A DNA stretch of 59,613 bases from JBOGXA01 sp050694175 (GCA_050694175.1 JBOGXA010000024.1:1-59613); one strand, 5' to 3'; numbered from the stretch's first letter, positions 8,734 to 17,595 are shown. Notes: generated by a model not told the origin, from the letters alone. Numbers and translations are program-made.

Positions 8734-9986
8734 CAAACGGATCGAAGCGGCACCTGATCGGAATGCTCCTCGGCACCGAGGAGGACTGGCCCAGTGCCTT
8801 CGAGGGCCTGATGCGCAGGCTCGACCCCGCCGTCGCCCTCGACGGAACGACGCACAGGTTTGACACTGATCGCATCACGATCGAACCCTTCAACCTGAGA
8901 GCGATCCCCCGCTACTCCGTCGTCATCGACCGACTGGCGCACTGGTACTACACGCCGCGCGAGTGGTTGAAGAAGGTCGCGCTCATGGACGACGTTTACA
9001 TGCTCAACAACCCCTTCACCTTCCAGGCCATGGAGAAGCACGCCGCCTACTGCGCCATGATGAGGCTCGGCTTGAAGGTGCCGGAGACGTGGCTGCTTCC
9101 CACCAAGAAACCGCCCGAAAACGAGCGCTACCCCTACACGGCGGCAAAGTACAACCAGCCGTTTCGGCTCGAGGATGTTGCCGCCCAGGTCGGATATCCG
9201 CTGTTCATGAAACCGTTCGACGGCGGAGCGTGGGTGGGAGTCACCCGCATCACCAACGATCGTGAACTCCACGTTCGCTACGACGAGTCGGGTGAACGGC
9301 TCATGCATCTGCAGGCATCCATCGAGGACTACGACGTGTTCGCCCGCAGCTTGTCGATCGGTCCCGAGACGATGGTGATGCGCTACAACCCGGCACGACC
9401 GCTGCACGACCGATACCAGGTGGAGCACGGTTTCCTCGATCCCGAAGTGGGGCGCGAGGTCGTGATCATCGGCCGCCTCGTAAACGCATTCTTCAGGTGG
9501 GAGTACAACTCGTGCGAGGTGCTCGTCAAAGACGGCGTCGTCTATCCGATCGACTACGCAAACGCGTGCCCGGACACCTCTCTCATCAGCCTTCACTACT
9601 ATTTCCCGTGGGCGATCAAGACCCTCGTCAAGTGGACGATCTTTTGCGCTGCGACCGGGCGCCGGATGAGGATCGACCAGGACACCGCCAGGTACTTCGC
9701 GATTGGAGACCGCGACGACCTCGGTTACGCGGACAAGCTGGGCGAGTACGACCGCCTGCAGCACGATTACTTCCGGGCCAACGCGTATCACGAATTCTGC
9801 GACCAGCACCTCACTGAGGTGGATGCCGCGATGATTGATTACGTGGAGAGCACGCACTTCGACGACCTGCTCGTTGCGACCGTGCGAGCCGCTTTTCCGG
9901 CTCACGAACACGATCACTTCGTGGGCCACTACCGCGGGCTGGTCGCGGCGTGGGCGAAGGACGAGAAGAACGCCCTCGCGACATGA
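8730..9986 (+). CDS. ATP-grasp (RimK-like) ligase
   Basis: 418 aa from a TTG overlapping the preceding TGA (TTGA). The central part has the ATP-grasp pattern: a GYPLFMKPFDGGAWVGV segment with the adenine/phosphate-binding Lys near residue 155, a VEHGF strand, and a C-terminal metal-binding VVYPIDYANACPD strand. Such enzymes join a carboxylate to an amine or thiol through an acyl phosphate. The N-terminal 120 residues (hydrophobic/aromatic, YYTPREWLKK) are not recognised. It is downstream of two esterases and overlaps threonine aldolase, suggesting an amino-acid-derived substrate, but the reaction is unknown. Confidence 0.8.
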   Translation: MTNGSKRHLIGMLLGTEEDWPSAFEGLMRRLDPAVALDGTTHRFDTDRITIEPFNLRAIPRYSVVIDRLAHWYYTPREWLKKVALMDDVYMLNNPFTFQAMEKHAAYCAMMRLGLKVPETWLLPTKKPPENERYPYTAAKYNQPFRLEDVAAQVGYPLFMKPFDGGAWVGVTRITNDRELHVRYDESGERLMHLQASIEDYDVFARSLSIGPETMVMRYNPARPLHDRYQVEHGFLDPEVGREVVIIGRLVNAFFRWEYNSCEVLVKDGVVYPIDYANACPDTSLISLHYYFPWAIKTLVKWTIFCAATGRRMRIDQDTARYFAIGDRDDLGYADKLGEYDRLQHDYFRANAYHEFCDQHLTEVDAAMIDYVESTHFDDLLVATVRAAFPAHEHDHFVGHYRGLVAAWAKDEKNALAT

Positions 9987-11047
9987 ACGCGCCGGAGCGG
10001 GGAGCCACCAAGCCCATCCGCGTCAATCTCTTCAGCGACACGCAGACGCGGCCAACCGAGGCGATGCGCAATGTCATGGCCGAGGCCGAGGTCGGAGACG
10101 AGCAGCTCGGGGAGGATCCGACCGTCAACTTGCTGCAGGACATGGTCGCGGAGATGCTCGGCAAGGAGGCCTCGGTCTTTCTGCCCTCGGGGACGATGTG
10201 CAACGAGATCTCGTTTGCCGTCCACTGCCGGCCCGGCGACGAGATCGTCATGCATGAGACCGCCCATCCCCTTACCGCCGAAGGAGGAGGCCCGGCGGCT
10301 CTCACCGGCGCCCTGATCAGATCACTGTCAGGGGAGCGAGGGATCTTCTCGGCCGGGGCCCTGGAGGCCGCAATAAGGCCGCCGAGCCGCTACTCGGCGA
10401 GAACGCGCGCCGTTTCCATCGAACAGACCACGAACATCGCGGGCGGTGCCATCTGGCCGCTCGACACGATGCACGAGGTCTGCACTGTCGCCCGCGCCCA
10501 TGGGCTCGTGCCCCATCTCGACGGCGCACGACTCTTCAACGCGGTCGTGGCGACGGGGATCTCCGCCGCCGACTATGCGGCGTCGTTCGAGTCGGCGTGG
10601 ATCGATCTCAGCAAGGGCCTGGGGGCTCCGGTCGGCGCGGTGTTGACCGGCACGGCGGACTTCATCGACGAAGCGTGGCGCTTCAAGCAGCGCATGGGTG
10701 GCGCCATGCGTCAGGCCGGGATCATCGCGGCGGCGGGCGTGTACGCACTGCGCCACCACCTCCACGGGTTGGAACAGGACCACGCAAACGCGGCCACCCT
10801 GGCGCGCGGCCTCGCCGACCTGCCCGGCATTGCGCTCGATCCGGATCTGGTGGAAACCAACATCGTGATCTTCGATGTCGCCGGGACGAAAATGACGGCG
10901 GACGAGTTCGCGGCCCGGATGCTCGACGATCACGGCGTGCGCTACAGCACAATCGGGCCGACCAGCGTGCGCGCGGTCACCCACCTCGACGTGTCGAGGG
11001 AGGACGTGGAGATTGCCCTCGAGGGGGCCCGGACTGTTCTGCGTTGA
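9983..11047 (+). CDS. Threonine aldolase family PLP enzyme
   Basis: 354 aa. The N-terminal NLFSDTQTRPTEAMRNVM is the beta-eliminating lyase/LtaE signature. HLDGARLFNA supplies the cofactor-binding Asp, and K211 in DLSKGLGAPVG is the probable Schiff-base Lys. Low-specificity L-threonine aldolases cleave threonine or allo-threonine to glycine and acetaldehyde; substrate preference cannot be read here. The ATG overlaps the ATP-grasp stop (ATGA), making it the last gene of the esterase/ligase series. A canonical gene symbol would be ltaE if the activity is confirmed. Confidence 0.88.
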   Translation: MNAPERGATKPIRVNLFSDTQTRPTEAMRNVMAEAEVGDEQLGEDPTVNLLQDMVAEMLGKEASVFLPSGTMCNEISFAVHCRPGDEIVMHETAHPLTAEGGGPAALTGALIRSLSGERGIFSAGALEAAIRPPSRYSARTRAVSIEQTTNIAGGAIWPLDTMHEVCTVARAHGLVPHLDGARLFNAVVATGISAADYAASFESAWIDLSKGLGAPVGAVLTGTADFIDEAWRFKQRMGGAMRQAGIIAAAGVYALRHHLHGLEQDHANAATLARGLADLPGIALDPDLVETNIVIFDVAGTKMTADEFAARMLDDHGVRYSTIGPTSVRAVTHLDVSREDVEIALEGARTVLR

Positions 11048-11401
11048 CCGCTGAATCGGTATACGAGCGGAGCGACGGGAACGCCGCCCCGACGGCTGCG
11101 GCCCCTGCAAGGCACGCGAGCCCGCCGATCACTATGGATGCCGGCGCTCCGGCGACACCGGCCACCAACCCGGCCTCCGCATCGCCGAGGCGCCCCCCCC
11201 CGTTACGACGATCAGGTTGACGGCGGAGACGCGCCCGCGCAACTCGTCGGGCGTCGAGCGCTGGAGCATCGTGCCGCGGAAGATCGCGCTCACCACGCCG
11301 GCACCTCCTGCGACGGCGAGCAGCAACAACGTCAGTGGTAGCGAGAACAGCGACAGGCCGGCCCCCGTTATCGCGACGCCCCACAACGTGACCGCGATCA
11401 G
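10977..11401 (-). pseudogene. Major facilitator superfamily transporter, C-terminal remnant with frameshift
   Basis: One frame (about 11401-11200) reads LWGVAITGAGLSLFSL... and then LQRSTPDELRGRVSAVN, a hallmark of EntS-like MFS exporters. The continuation AGLVAGVAGAPASIVIGG lies in another frame. The switch falls at a run of nine C (11193-11201), so one inserted or lost base explains it. The N-terminal two thirds of the transporter are absent: an in-frame stop lies just upstream and the next gene is glpX in the same orientation. The 3' end overlaps the convergent threonine aldolase gene. A decayed transporter fragment is the best reading. Confidence 0.72.
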
Positions 11402-11514
11402 TTACGGCAATCCCCTGGCGACTCAGCGGGGTCATGATCGCCGCGTTCGACAGTCAAGATTGGACCGGTGGGAGTCTAGGGGCACATATTGCCCCCGTTG
11501 TCCCACGCGTCTAC

Positions 11515-12531
11515 CTAGTAGACGATCGAAGACAGCGTCTTGAGCTTCTTGCGACGGTGCAATGCCTCGACGAACCGGACGGTGCCGGTGCGCGACCGCA
11601 TCACGATCGATTCGGTCACCGCACTCTCTCCCCGGTATCGAACCCCCTTGATGAGATCACCGTCGGTGACCCCGGTAGCCGCAAAGAAGACGTCGGTGCC
11701 GGACACCAGATCGTCGGTATTTAGCACCTGGTCGAGGTCGTAACCCTCCTGCACCGCTCGGTCGCGCTCCTCCTCGGTGCGCGGCCACAGACGGCCCTGG
11801 ATCACACCGCCGAGGCACTTGATCGCGCTGGCCGCGATCACTCCCTCCGGCGTCCCCCCGATCCCGAATAGGAGGTCGATCCCGGTCCCCTCACGCGCCG
11901 CGGAGATGGCTCCCGCCACGTCACCGTCGGGAATGAACTTGATGCGCGCCCCCGCCTCACGGATTTCCTTCACGATCCCCTCGTGGCGCTCGCGATCCAG
12001 GATGATGACGGTGAGATCGGCCACGTCTGAGTTCTTGACCTTGGCGACGCGTTTGAGGTTTTCGGCCACTCCCGCGTCGAGGTCGATGACGTCGGCCGCT
12101 GCCTCGCCGGCGGCGATCTTCTCCATGTAGACGCACGGGCCCGGGTTGAACATCGTGCCCCGTTCTGCCAGGGCGACGACCGCGAGCGCGCCCCCCTGGC
12201 CCTTGGCCGTGAGGGTCGTCCCGTCGACCGGGTCGACCGCGATGTCGACGAGGGGCGGCTGACCGTTGCCGATCTCCTCGCCGTTATAGAGCATGGGCGC
12301 CTTGTCCTTTTCGCCCTCGCCGATCACGACGACCCCGTCCATGGGGACCGAGTCCATCAGCAGGCGCATGGCGTCGACCGCCGCCCGGTCCACCGCCTCC
12401 TTGTCCCCTCGCCCCATCCACCGGGCCGCGGCGAGAGCGGCGGCCTCCGTGACGCGGACGAGCTCCAGGGCCAGGTTGCGGTCCGGGATCGCCCGTCCTG
12501 CAGCGGACGGTTCCGGCTGTTCGGTCGCCAT
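11515..12531 (-). CDS. glpX: Fructose-1,6-bisphosphatase class II
   Basis: 338 aa, the standard GlpX length. Diagnostic motifs are IGEGEKDKAPML, DIAVDPVDGTTLTAKG (the Li-sensitive phosphatase-type metal site), GIGGTPEGVIAASA and a C-terminal TGVTDGDLIKGVRY. It hydrolyses fructose-1,6-bisphosphate to fructose-6-phosphate in gluconeogenesis and is the usual FBPase of actinobacteria. The ATG at 12531 is set by a GGAGGAG ribosome site; the open frame extending upstream to 13992 is an antisense shadow of the topoisomerase gene. It is transcribed alone, divergent from topoisomerase IB. Confidence 0.96.
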   Translation of the reverse strand: MATEQPEPSAAGRAIPDRNLALELVRVTEAAALAAARWMGRGDKEAVDRAAVDAMRLLMDSVPMDGVVVIGEGEKDKAPMLYNGEEIGNGQPPLVDIAVDPVDGTTLTAKGQGGALAVVALAERGTMFNPGPCVYMEKIAAGEAAADVIDLDAGVAENLKRVAKVKNSDVADLTVIILDRERHEGIVKEIREAGARIKFIPDGDVAGAISAAREGTGIDLLFGIGGTPEGVIAASAIKCLGGVIQGRLWPRTEEERDRAVQEGYDLDQVLNTDDLVSGTDVFFAATGVTDGDLIKGVRYRGESAVTESIVMRSRTGTVRFVEALHRRKKLKTLSSIVY

Positions 12532-12642
12532 GGCTCCTCCCTGCGTAAGGATTGAGCCCCGAGCGTACCGGGTAAACCCCCGCAGGCGTCCCCGCCTGCA
12601 GGCGGTGGGCGCTGCCCATTTGGCGCGCGGACAGGAATCCAG

Positions 12643-13695
12643 TTGACCCGTCTCAGAAGAGCCGATTGCTCGAGGCCCGGCATCATCCGCCGGAGGCGGG
12701 GGCGCGGCTTCGAATACCTGTACGCGGGCACCGACGAGCGCGTCGCGGACCCCGAGTCGCTCGCGCGGATCCGGGCCCTGGTCATACCTCCGGCGTGGAA
12801 GGACGTGTGGATCTGCCCCTTCCCAAACGGCCACATCCAGGCCGTTGGCACCGATGCGGCGGGGCGCAAGCAATACCTGTATCACGAGCGGTGGCGGCTG
12901 CGCCGCGATCAGGAGAAGTTCGATCGGATGCTCGATTTCGCGCGCAAGCTTCCGGTCATGCGACGTGTCGCCCACGAACACCTCGCGTTCGACGGCATGC
13001 CGCGCGAGCGTGCCCTGGCGTGCGCCGCGCGGTTGCTCGATCTCGGCTTCTTTCGTATCGGTACGGAGAGCTACGCCGAGCAGAACAAGACCTACGGCAT
13101 CGCGACGATGCAGAAGCGGCACGTGAAGCTGAACGGCGCGGTTGTGACCTTCGACTACACGGCGAAGTCGGGGCTGAGACGCGTGCAGTCGATTGTCGAT
13201 CCCGATGTCTTCGAGGTGGTGACTCTGCTCAAGCGGCGACGCGGCGGCTCGCCCGATCTGCTCGCCTACAAGAGCGGGCGCACATGGGTGGACGTGAAGT
13301 CCGTCGACATCAACGAGTACCTCAAGGACGTCATGCAGGGAGACTTCAGCGCCAAGGACTTCCGGACCTGGAACGCGACGGTGCTCGCGGCGGTCGCCAT
13401 GTCGATCTCCGGAGGAGCCGCGTCGTCGATGACGGCTCGCAAACGCGCCATCGCGCGCGCGGTGCAAGAGGTCGCGCACTACCTGGGCAATACCCCGGCC
13501 GTGTGTCGCTCCTCCTACATCGACCCACGCGTGTTCGACCGCTACCGGTCGGGATGGACGATCAGCGGGGCCCTCGAAGCGATCGGAGAGGATGCCTCCT
13601 ACGGGGAACCGTCGGTCCAGGGCCCCATCGAGGAAGCGGTCATCGACCTCATCGAGGAACGGCGCGATTCGGACGCGGTCGAAAAGATCGCCTGA
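12643..13695 (+). CDS. DNA topoisomerase IB
   Basis: 350 aa from TTG at 12643, with an AGGAAT element upstream. It has the bacterial topo IB pattern: an N-terminal PPAWKDVWICPFPNGHIQA beta-sheet domain, a catalytic core with LGFFRIGTESYAEQNKTYG and KRHVKLNG, and the active-site Tyr at 292 in CRSSYIDPRV. Such enzymes relax positive and negative supercoils through a 3'-phosphotyrosyl intermediate and resemble poxvirus topoisomerase. It stands alone between glpX (divergent) and a convergent DUF3105 gene. Confidence 0.94.
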   Translation: MTRLRRADCSRPGIIRRRRGRGFEYLYAGTDERVADPESLARIRALVIPPAWKDVWICPFPNGHIQAVGTDAAGRKQYLYHERWRLRRDQEKFDRMLDFARKLPVMRRVAHEHLAFDGMPRERALACAARLLDLGFFRIGTESYAEQNKTYGIATMQKRHVKLNGAVVTFDYTAKSGLRRVQSIVDPDVFEVVTLLKRRRGGSPDLLAYKSGRTWVDVKSVDINEYLKDVMQGDFSAKDFRTWNATVLAAVAMSISGGAASSMTARKRAIARAVQEVAHYLGNTPAVCRSSYIDPRVFDRYRSGWTISGALEAIGEDASYGEPSVQGPIEEAVIDLIEERRDSDAVEKIA

Positions 13696-13753
13696 TCCAT
13701 CGAGTGGAAACAGGGGCAACATGTGACCCGAGATTCCCGCTCGACGCGCTTCG

Positions 13754-14479
13754 TCAGTTCCCGGGCGGTGAGGGCGACGGGGTCGGCTCGGGAACGAAGG
13801 GGCTGTCGATCTCGTTGTCGCACGACTGCCCCGATTCGGGCCCCTTGTCGCGGAACGTTTCCATGTACTCGTTGATCGCAGCCTCGTCGATCTCGGCAAG
13901 ATCCATGATCTCGCCCCACGACACGATTGCAATGGGTTCACGTTCGAGCCCTGAAAACGGCATCGACAGGACGTGGCTCGGGTAGTCACCAACGATCGCT
14001 TCCAGCCTCTCGATGGTTTCGGGGTTCACCTGCTGGGGGTCGTAGAGGATGCCGACCGCACCGTGTTCGAGGCTGTGGACGAACTGCTCGCTGGGCTGCT
14101 GCTCGCCGTAAACGCCGCAGCGGAGAGACGAGGGCTGGTGCCGGCCGTACGCGGGAGGATTTGTCTCGTAGTCGACCGTCACACCACTTTCGACGTGGCG
14201 CTGAACACCCTCGCTCTCGGTCAGCAGCCGGAGGTCGTGGCCCCTAATCGACTCGGGACGCGGGGAACTGCGCAAAAAGAAGAAGAAAAAGAGACCAGCC
14301 GCCAGCAGGGCGTAGACCGTGACTCGGATGATCTGGGCTCGGCGCGCGGCGCGCCGCTGGCGCTCCAGCCGCTCTATCTTCTCTTGGCGGCGCTGCTCGA
14401 GGCGTTGCTGGCGGCGCTCCTGTGTCGCGGTGCCCGAGCCCTCGCTCCGCCGTCTCTTCCTCGGTTTCTTCTTGGCCAC
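13754..14479 (-). CDS. DUF3105 membrane-anchored protein
   Basis: 241 aa. A highly basic N-terminus (about 45 residues, KKKPRKRRR and RRQQRLEQRR) precedes one transmembrane helix (about 52-68, ending in a run of Phe). The outer domain has the DUF3105 signature: YETNPPAYGRHQP followed by VHSLEHGAVGILYDP, whose His residues suggest metal binding. The C-terminus is a Pro/Ser tail. Topology is cytosolic basic tail, one helix and an exterior domain. The function of DUF3105 is not established. The gene is convergent with topoisomerase IB and divergent from a small membrane-protein gene. Confidence 0.85.
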   Translation of the reverse strand: MAKKKPRKRRRSEGSGTATQERRQQRLEQRRQEKIERLERQRRAARRAQIIRVTVYALLAAGLFFFFFLRSSPRPESIRGHDLRLLTESEGVQRHVESGVTVDYETNPPAYGRHQPSSLRCGVYGEQQPSEQFVHSLEHGAVGILYDPQQVNPETIERLEAIVGDYPSHVLSMPFSGLEREPIAIVSWGEIMDLAEIDEAAINEYMETFRDKGPESGQSCDNEIDSPFVPEPTPSPSPPGN

Positions 14480-14566
14480 GTCCCGCCGTCTCTCCTTTCC
14501 CCTTCCCTGATTGCGCTGAACGGGAGGCTATCTTGATGCCGCCGTGCCGATGCAACCTGCGCGTTC

Positions 14567-14908
14567 GTGAACGCCGAGACGATCCTGATTGTGACGCTGG
14601 CGGCCAACGCCGCCCTCGTCTTCGGTTATCGCGTGCACCGGCTGACGCGAGGTGGACCGATGGCCGATGCCGTCGGCGGCACGGCTCTGGGGGTCGTCCT
14701 CGCCGCCATTGCGGTGGGCGTCGCGGCCGGATTCGGGTGGGTCCGTTTCCTCGCCGCGGGCTACGGTCTTTTCTTCGCGATCGTCGTCATGCCCGTTTGG
14801 GTTCTGGGGGTCCTCATCCCCATGCGGCCGGGCCGCGCCGACTACGCGTTCACGGCCCTTTACTGGACGAGCCTCGTTGTGATCGTGGTGGCGGCGATCG
14901 CGTCGTGA
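14567..14908 (+). CDS. Small integral membrane protein, unknown
   Basis: 113 aa from GTG, with four predicted transmembrane helices (about 4-20, 33-55, 60-85 and 93-112) separated by short loops containing Arg. No catalytic or metal-binding motif is seen and I do not recognise the family. Base composition and codon use match the neighbours. It is divergent from the DUF3105 gene (88 nt apart) and convergent with bldD. Confidence 0.6.
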   Translation: MNAETILIVTLAANAALVFGYRVHRLTRGGPMADAVGGTALGVVLAAIAVGVAAGFGWVRFLAAGYGLFFAIVVMPVWVLGVLIPMRPGRADYAFTALYWTSLVVIVVAAIAS

Positions 14909-14996
14909 GCGGCCGACGACTTCGAGGTTCTAAATCGCCTTCCCTTGTGCAGGGCGACGAGAATGACATCGGAACGGGTGCGAACCCGCCAACCCG

Positions 14997-15476
14997 CTAG
15001 TCCCGGGCCAGCAGGCCCCACTCGCCGAGGCGCCGGGAGAGCTCCCCGGCGTCGGTGTGGTACAGGAGGGCCAGGGCCATCAGATCGTCCTGCCGGATGG
15101 TCAGAACCCTGCCGTTGAAGTCACCTCGCTGAACCTGGATGGCGGTGGCGAACCGGCTGAGGGGTACACGCTGCTGCTCGGGGAGCTTGTCTAGCTTCTC
15201 GAGATCCAGTATGAGCCGGGACGGCACCGCCGGCGCGGCCGCGCTCGGTGCCTCGTCCTCGGGGAGAAACTCCGTCACCGGAACACCGTAGAAGCCGGCC
15301 AGTTCGGACAGCCGGGCAACCGTCACGTTGCGGTCGCCGCGCTCATAGGCGCCGACCACGGCCGCCTTCCAGCGTCCCTCCGACGCCTGTTGCACGTCGT
15401 GAAGTGACATCCCCTTCTGGGTGCGGATGTTGCGCAGGCGGTCGCCGACTGCGCGGGCGTAATCTTCGCTGGTCAC
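14997..15476 (-). CDS. bldD: BldD-type c-di-GMP-responsive transcription regulator
   Basis: 159 aa from GTG. Residues 1-70 form an XRE-type helix-turn-helix, with the stretch GRWKAAVVGAYERGDR nearly as in Streptomyces BldD. The C-terminal domain carries the c-di-GMP signature RxD-x8-RxxD exactly: R117-G-D119, eight residues, then R128-Q-D-D131. In Streptomyces a tetramer of c-di-GMP bridges two BldD molecules so that they bind DNA and repress developmental genes. Here it probably senses c-di-GMP controlled by enzymes such as the HD-GYP protein at 2.3-3.5 kb. It is divergent from ku. Confidence 0.93.
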   Translation of the reverse strand: MTSEDYARAVGDRLRNIRTQKGMSLHDVQQASEGRWKAAVVGAYERGDRNVTVARLSELAGFYGVPVTEFLPEDEAPSAAAPAVPSRLILDLEKLDKLPEQQRVPLSRFATAIQVQRGDFNGRVLTIRQDDLMALALLYHTDAGELSRRLGEWGLLARD

Positions 15477-15617
15477 GCTGCGTCTCCGATCCTCTACTCT
15501 CCGCTCTCGGCAGTTCCGACCACCTTTGTCCCTAATCTCCCTTTCGACGCCGGAGCGTGGTCACCTGCAATTTTCCGTCACTTAGTGCAGTCGGGCGTCA
15601 TGCAGATTGCGTACCCG

Positions 15618-15623
15618 TAGAAT
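15618..15623 (+). promoter_or_regulatory. -10 box of ku, probably leaderless
   Basis: TAGAAT lies 7 nt before the ku ATG at 15631. No Shine-Dalgarno sequence is present between them, and an in-frame upstream start at 15607 would lie upstream of this box. No convincing -35 element is visible. Confidence 0.5.
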
Positions 15624-15630
15624 TGGCCCC

Positions 15631-16458
15631 ATGAAATCTCTGTGGAAGGGCGCGCTCACGTTCGGTCTCGTCAACATCCCCGTACGGCTCTACTCGGCGG
15701 TCGAGGAGAAGAGCCTCCGGTTCCACCTCCTCCACGAGGAGGACGGGGGCCGCATCAAGTACCAGCGGACGTGTGGGAAGTGCGGCAAAGAGGTCACCTG
15801 GGACGACATCGTCAAGGGCTACGAGTACTCGAAAGACCAGTACGTGACCTTCGATCAAGACGAGCTTTCGGCCCTCGACGTCGACTCGATCAAGGCCATC
15901 GACGTCGTCACCTTCGTGCCGCTCGAGGCGATCGACCCCGTCTACTTCAACAAGACGTACTACATGGCCCCCGAGGCGTCGGGTCTCAAGGCGTACCGCC
16001 TGCTGCAAGAGGCCCTCGAGGCGGAGGGCCAGGTAGGGATTGCCAAGATCGCTCTGCGCGAGAAGGAGCACCTGGCCACGATCCGGCTGAAGGACGACGT
16101 CTTCGTCCTCGAAACCATGCACTGGCCCGACGAGATCCGCGCACCCGAGTTCGAGGAGCTCGGAAAGAAAGTCGACGTGCGTGACGCGGAGGTCAAGATG
16201 GCCCGCCAGCTCATCCAGCAGCTGTCCGGCGACTTCCATCCGGAGGAGTTCTCCGACGACTACCGGGTCCGCCTCGAGGAGCTCGTCGAGCAGAAGATCG
16301 AGGGCCAGGAGATCGTCATCGCCGCGGCGCCGGAAGAGGAGCCCACGAAGGTCGTCGACCTCATGGACGCCCTCAAGGCATCCGTCGCCGACGCCAAGGC
16401 CAAGAAAGACAAGTCGGGAGACAAGAAGACCACCGGACGGCGCGCCACGGCATCCTGA
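15631..16458 (+). CDS. ku: Ku homologue, non-homologous end joining
   Basis: 275 aa, typical of bacterial Ku. The N-terminus MKSLWKGALTFGLVNIPVRLYSA is the family hallmark in an approximate sense, followed by HEEDGGRIKYQRTC-GKCGKEV, a zinc-ribbon-like Cys pair, and a Lys-rich C-terminal tail (KAKKDKSGDKK) that probably contacts DNA. Bacterial Ku homodimers encircle double-strand ends and recruit LigD. No ligD is present in this window. The ATG at 15631 is chosen over 15607 because of the alignment and the -10 box. It may be read through into the RsbW-like gene 7 nt downstream. Confidence 0.95.
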   Translation: MKSLWKGALTFGLVNIPVRLYSAVEEKSLRFHLLHEEDGGRIKYQRTCGKCGKEVTWDDIVKGYEYSKDQYVTFDQDELSALDVDSIKAIDVVTFVPLEAIDPVYFNKTYYMAPEASGLKAYRLLQEALEAEGQVGIAKIALREKEHLATIRLKDDVFVLETMHWPDEIRAPEFEELGKKVDVRDAEVKMARQLIQQLSGDFHPEEFSDDYRVRLEELVEQKIEGQEIVIAAAPEEEPTKVVDLMDALKASVADAKAKKDKSGDKKTTGRRATAS

Positions 16459-16465
16459 CCGACAC

Positions 16466-16834
16466 ATGGACACCATCCGAGTAACGATCCCGGCGTCGCC
16501 CGAGTACGTCCAGGTAGTTCGCCTCGTGGCGGCGGGACTGGCGGCGCGCCTCGGCTTCACCATCGACGACATCGAGGATCTGAAGATCGCCGTGGACGAG
16601 CTAGCCTCCTACCTCACCGGCGTGGGGGGCCGCGACGGGACCCTCCAGATCACATTCCGGATCCACGACGATCGGATTGAGATCACCGGGACCGGGCATC
16701 TTGCCGAGGGCGAGTCGGTCCGCGAGGAGCTCACCGATCTCTCCCGCATGATCCTCGAGACCGTGGTGGACGACGCCTCCCTCGTCCGCCACGACGGTCA
16801 CCCCACATTCGCGCTCAGAAAGAACAGGTCGTGA
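16466..16834 (+). CDS. RsbW-like ATP-binding anti-sigma factor
   Basis: 122 aa with a GHKL/HATPase_c outline: SPEYVQVVRLVAAGLAARLGF matches the first helix of RsbW/SpoIIAB, and DLKIAVDELASYLTG marks the N-box, where the usual Asn and His are lost. The G-box region is poorly conserved, so ATP use and kinase activity are uncertain. It directly precedes a SigB/F sigma gene with a GTGA overlap, the classic arrangement of an anti-sigma factor and its target. No anti-anti-sigma gene is adjacent. Confidence 0.8.
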   Translation: MDTIRVTIPASPEYVQVVRLVAAGLAARLGFTIDDIEDLKIAVDELASYLTGVGGRDGTLQITFRIHDDRIEITGTGHLAEGESVREELTDLSRMILETVVDDASLVRHDGHPTFALRKNRS

Positions 16835-17595
16835 GCGAGCGCGCGACCCTCAGCAAGGACCAGGTGCGTGACCTGTTCGAGTCCTACCGCAACGCACCCG
16901 ACCCCGAGCGGACCGAGCACCGCGAGCGTCTCGTGGGCCAGTACATCGGCTTGGTCGAGTTCCTTGCCCGGCGATTCCGGAACCGGGGGGAGCCGCTCGA
17001 AGACCTCATCCAGGTCGGAACGATCGGCCTGCTCAAGGCCATCGACCGCTTCGATCTCGACCGCGAGGTGGAGTTCTCGACCTATGCCACCCCGACGATC
17101 GTCGGTGAGCTGAAGCGCCACTTCCGCGACAAGGGATGGGCCGTGCGCGTCCCTCGCCGGCTGCAGGAGCTCCACCTCGAGCTCACCAAGGTCATCGGCG
17201 TCCTCGGTCAGGAGCTCGGGCGTTCGCCGACGGTCGCAGAGATTGCCGAGGCCGCGAGCACCAGCGAGGAGACCGTGCTGGAGGGGCTCGAGATCGCCCA
17301 GGCCTATAACTTCACATCGCTCGACGCCCCCCTCGATTCCGACGACAGCGACTCGAGCTCGTTCGCGGACCACATGGGCGCCGAGGACGAGCAGATCGAG
17401 AACCTCGAGTACAGGGCGACCCTGGCCCCAGAGATGGCCAAGCTGCCCGAGCGCGAGCGGCGCATCCTGTTCCTGCGCTTCTACCGGGGGCTCACCCAGT
17501 CGGAGATCGCCGACCTCCTCGGAATCTCACAGATGCACGTCTCCCGCCTGCTCAACCGCACGCTGATCCGTCTGCGCGAGGCGCTGGAGCAGTAG
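16831..17595 (+). CDS. SigB/SigF-family RNA polymerase sigma factor
   Basis: 254 aa from GTG. Regions 2 (EDLIQVGTIGLLKAIDRFD, FSTYATPTIVGELKRHFRDKGW), 3 (VPRRLQELHLEL) and 4 (LTQSEIADLLGISQMHVSRLL) are complete; region 1.1 is absent. This is the group 3 type used for general stress or development in actinobacteria and controlled by an anti-sigma partner. The overlap with the RsbW-like gene supports that pairing. A GC-rich inverted repeat (GGCCGGC) just after the stop lacks a T-run, so termination there is unclear. Confidence 0.93.
   Translation: MSERATLSKDQVRDLFESYRNAPDPERTEHRERLVGQYIGLVEFLARRFRNRGEPLEDLIQVGTIGLLKAIDRFDLDREVEFSTYATPTIVGELKRHFRDKGWAVRVPRRLQELHLELTKVIGVLGQELGRSPTVAEIAEAASTSEETVLEGLEIAQAYNFTSLDAPLDSDDSDSSSFADHMGAEDEQIENLEYRATLAPEMAKLPERERRILFLRFYRGLTQSEIADLLGISQMHVSRLLNRTLIRLREALEQ

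Noticed and set aside
12532..13992. A long minus-strand frame continuous with glpX
   Set aside because: It runs antisense through the topoisomerase IB gene, is Arg/Ser-rich and ends at the glpX ribosome site, so it is a GC-rich shadow frame.
15477..15630. A possible BldD box between bldD and ku (TCACTTAGTGC)
   Set aside because: Only a loose match: the expected TNAC-N5-GTNA spacing is not present.
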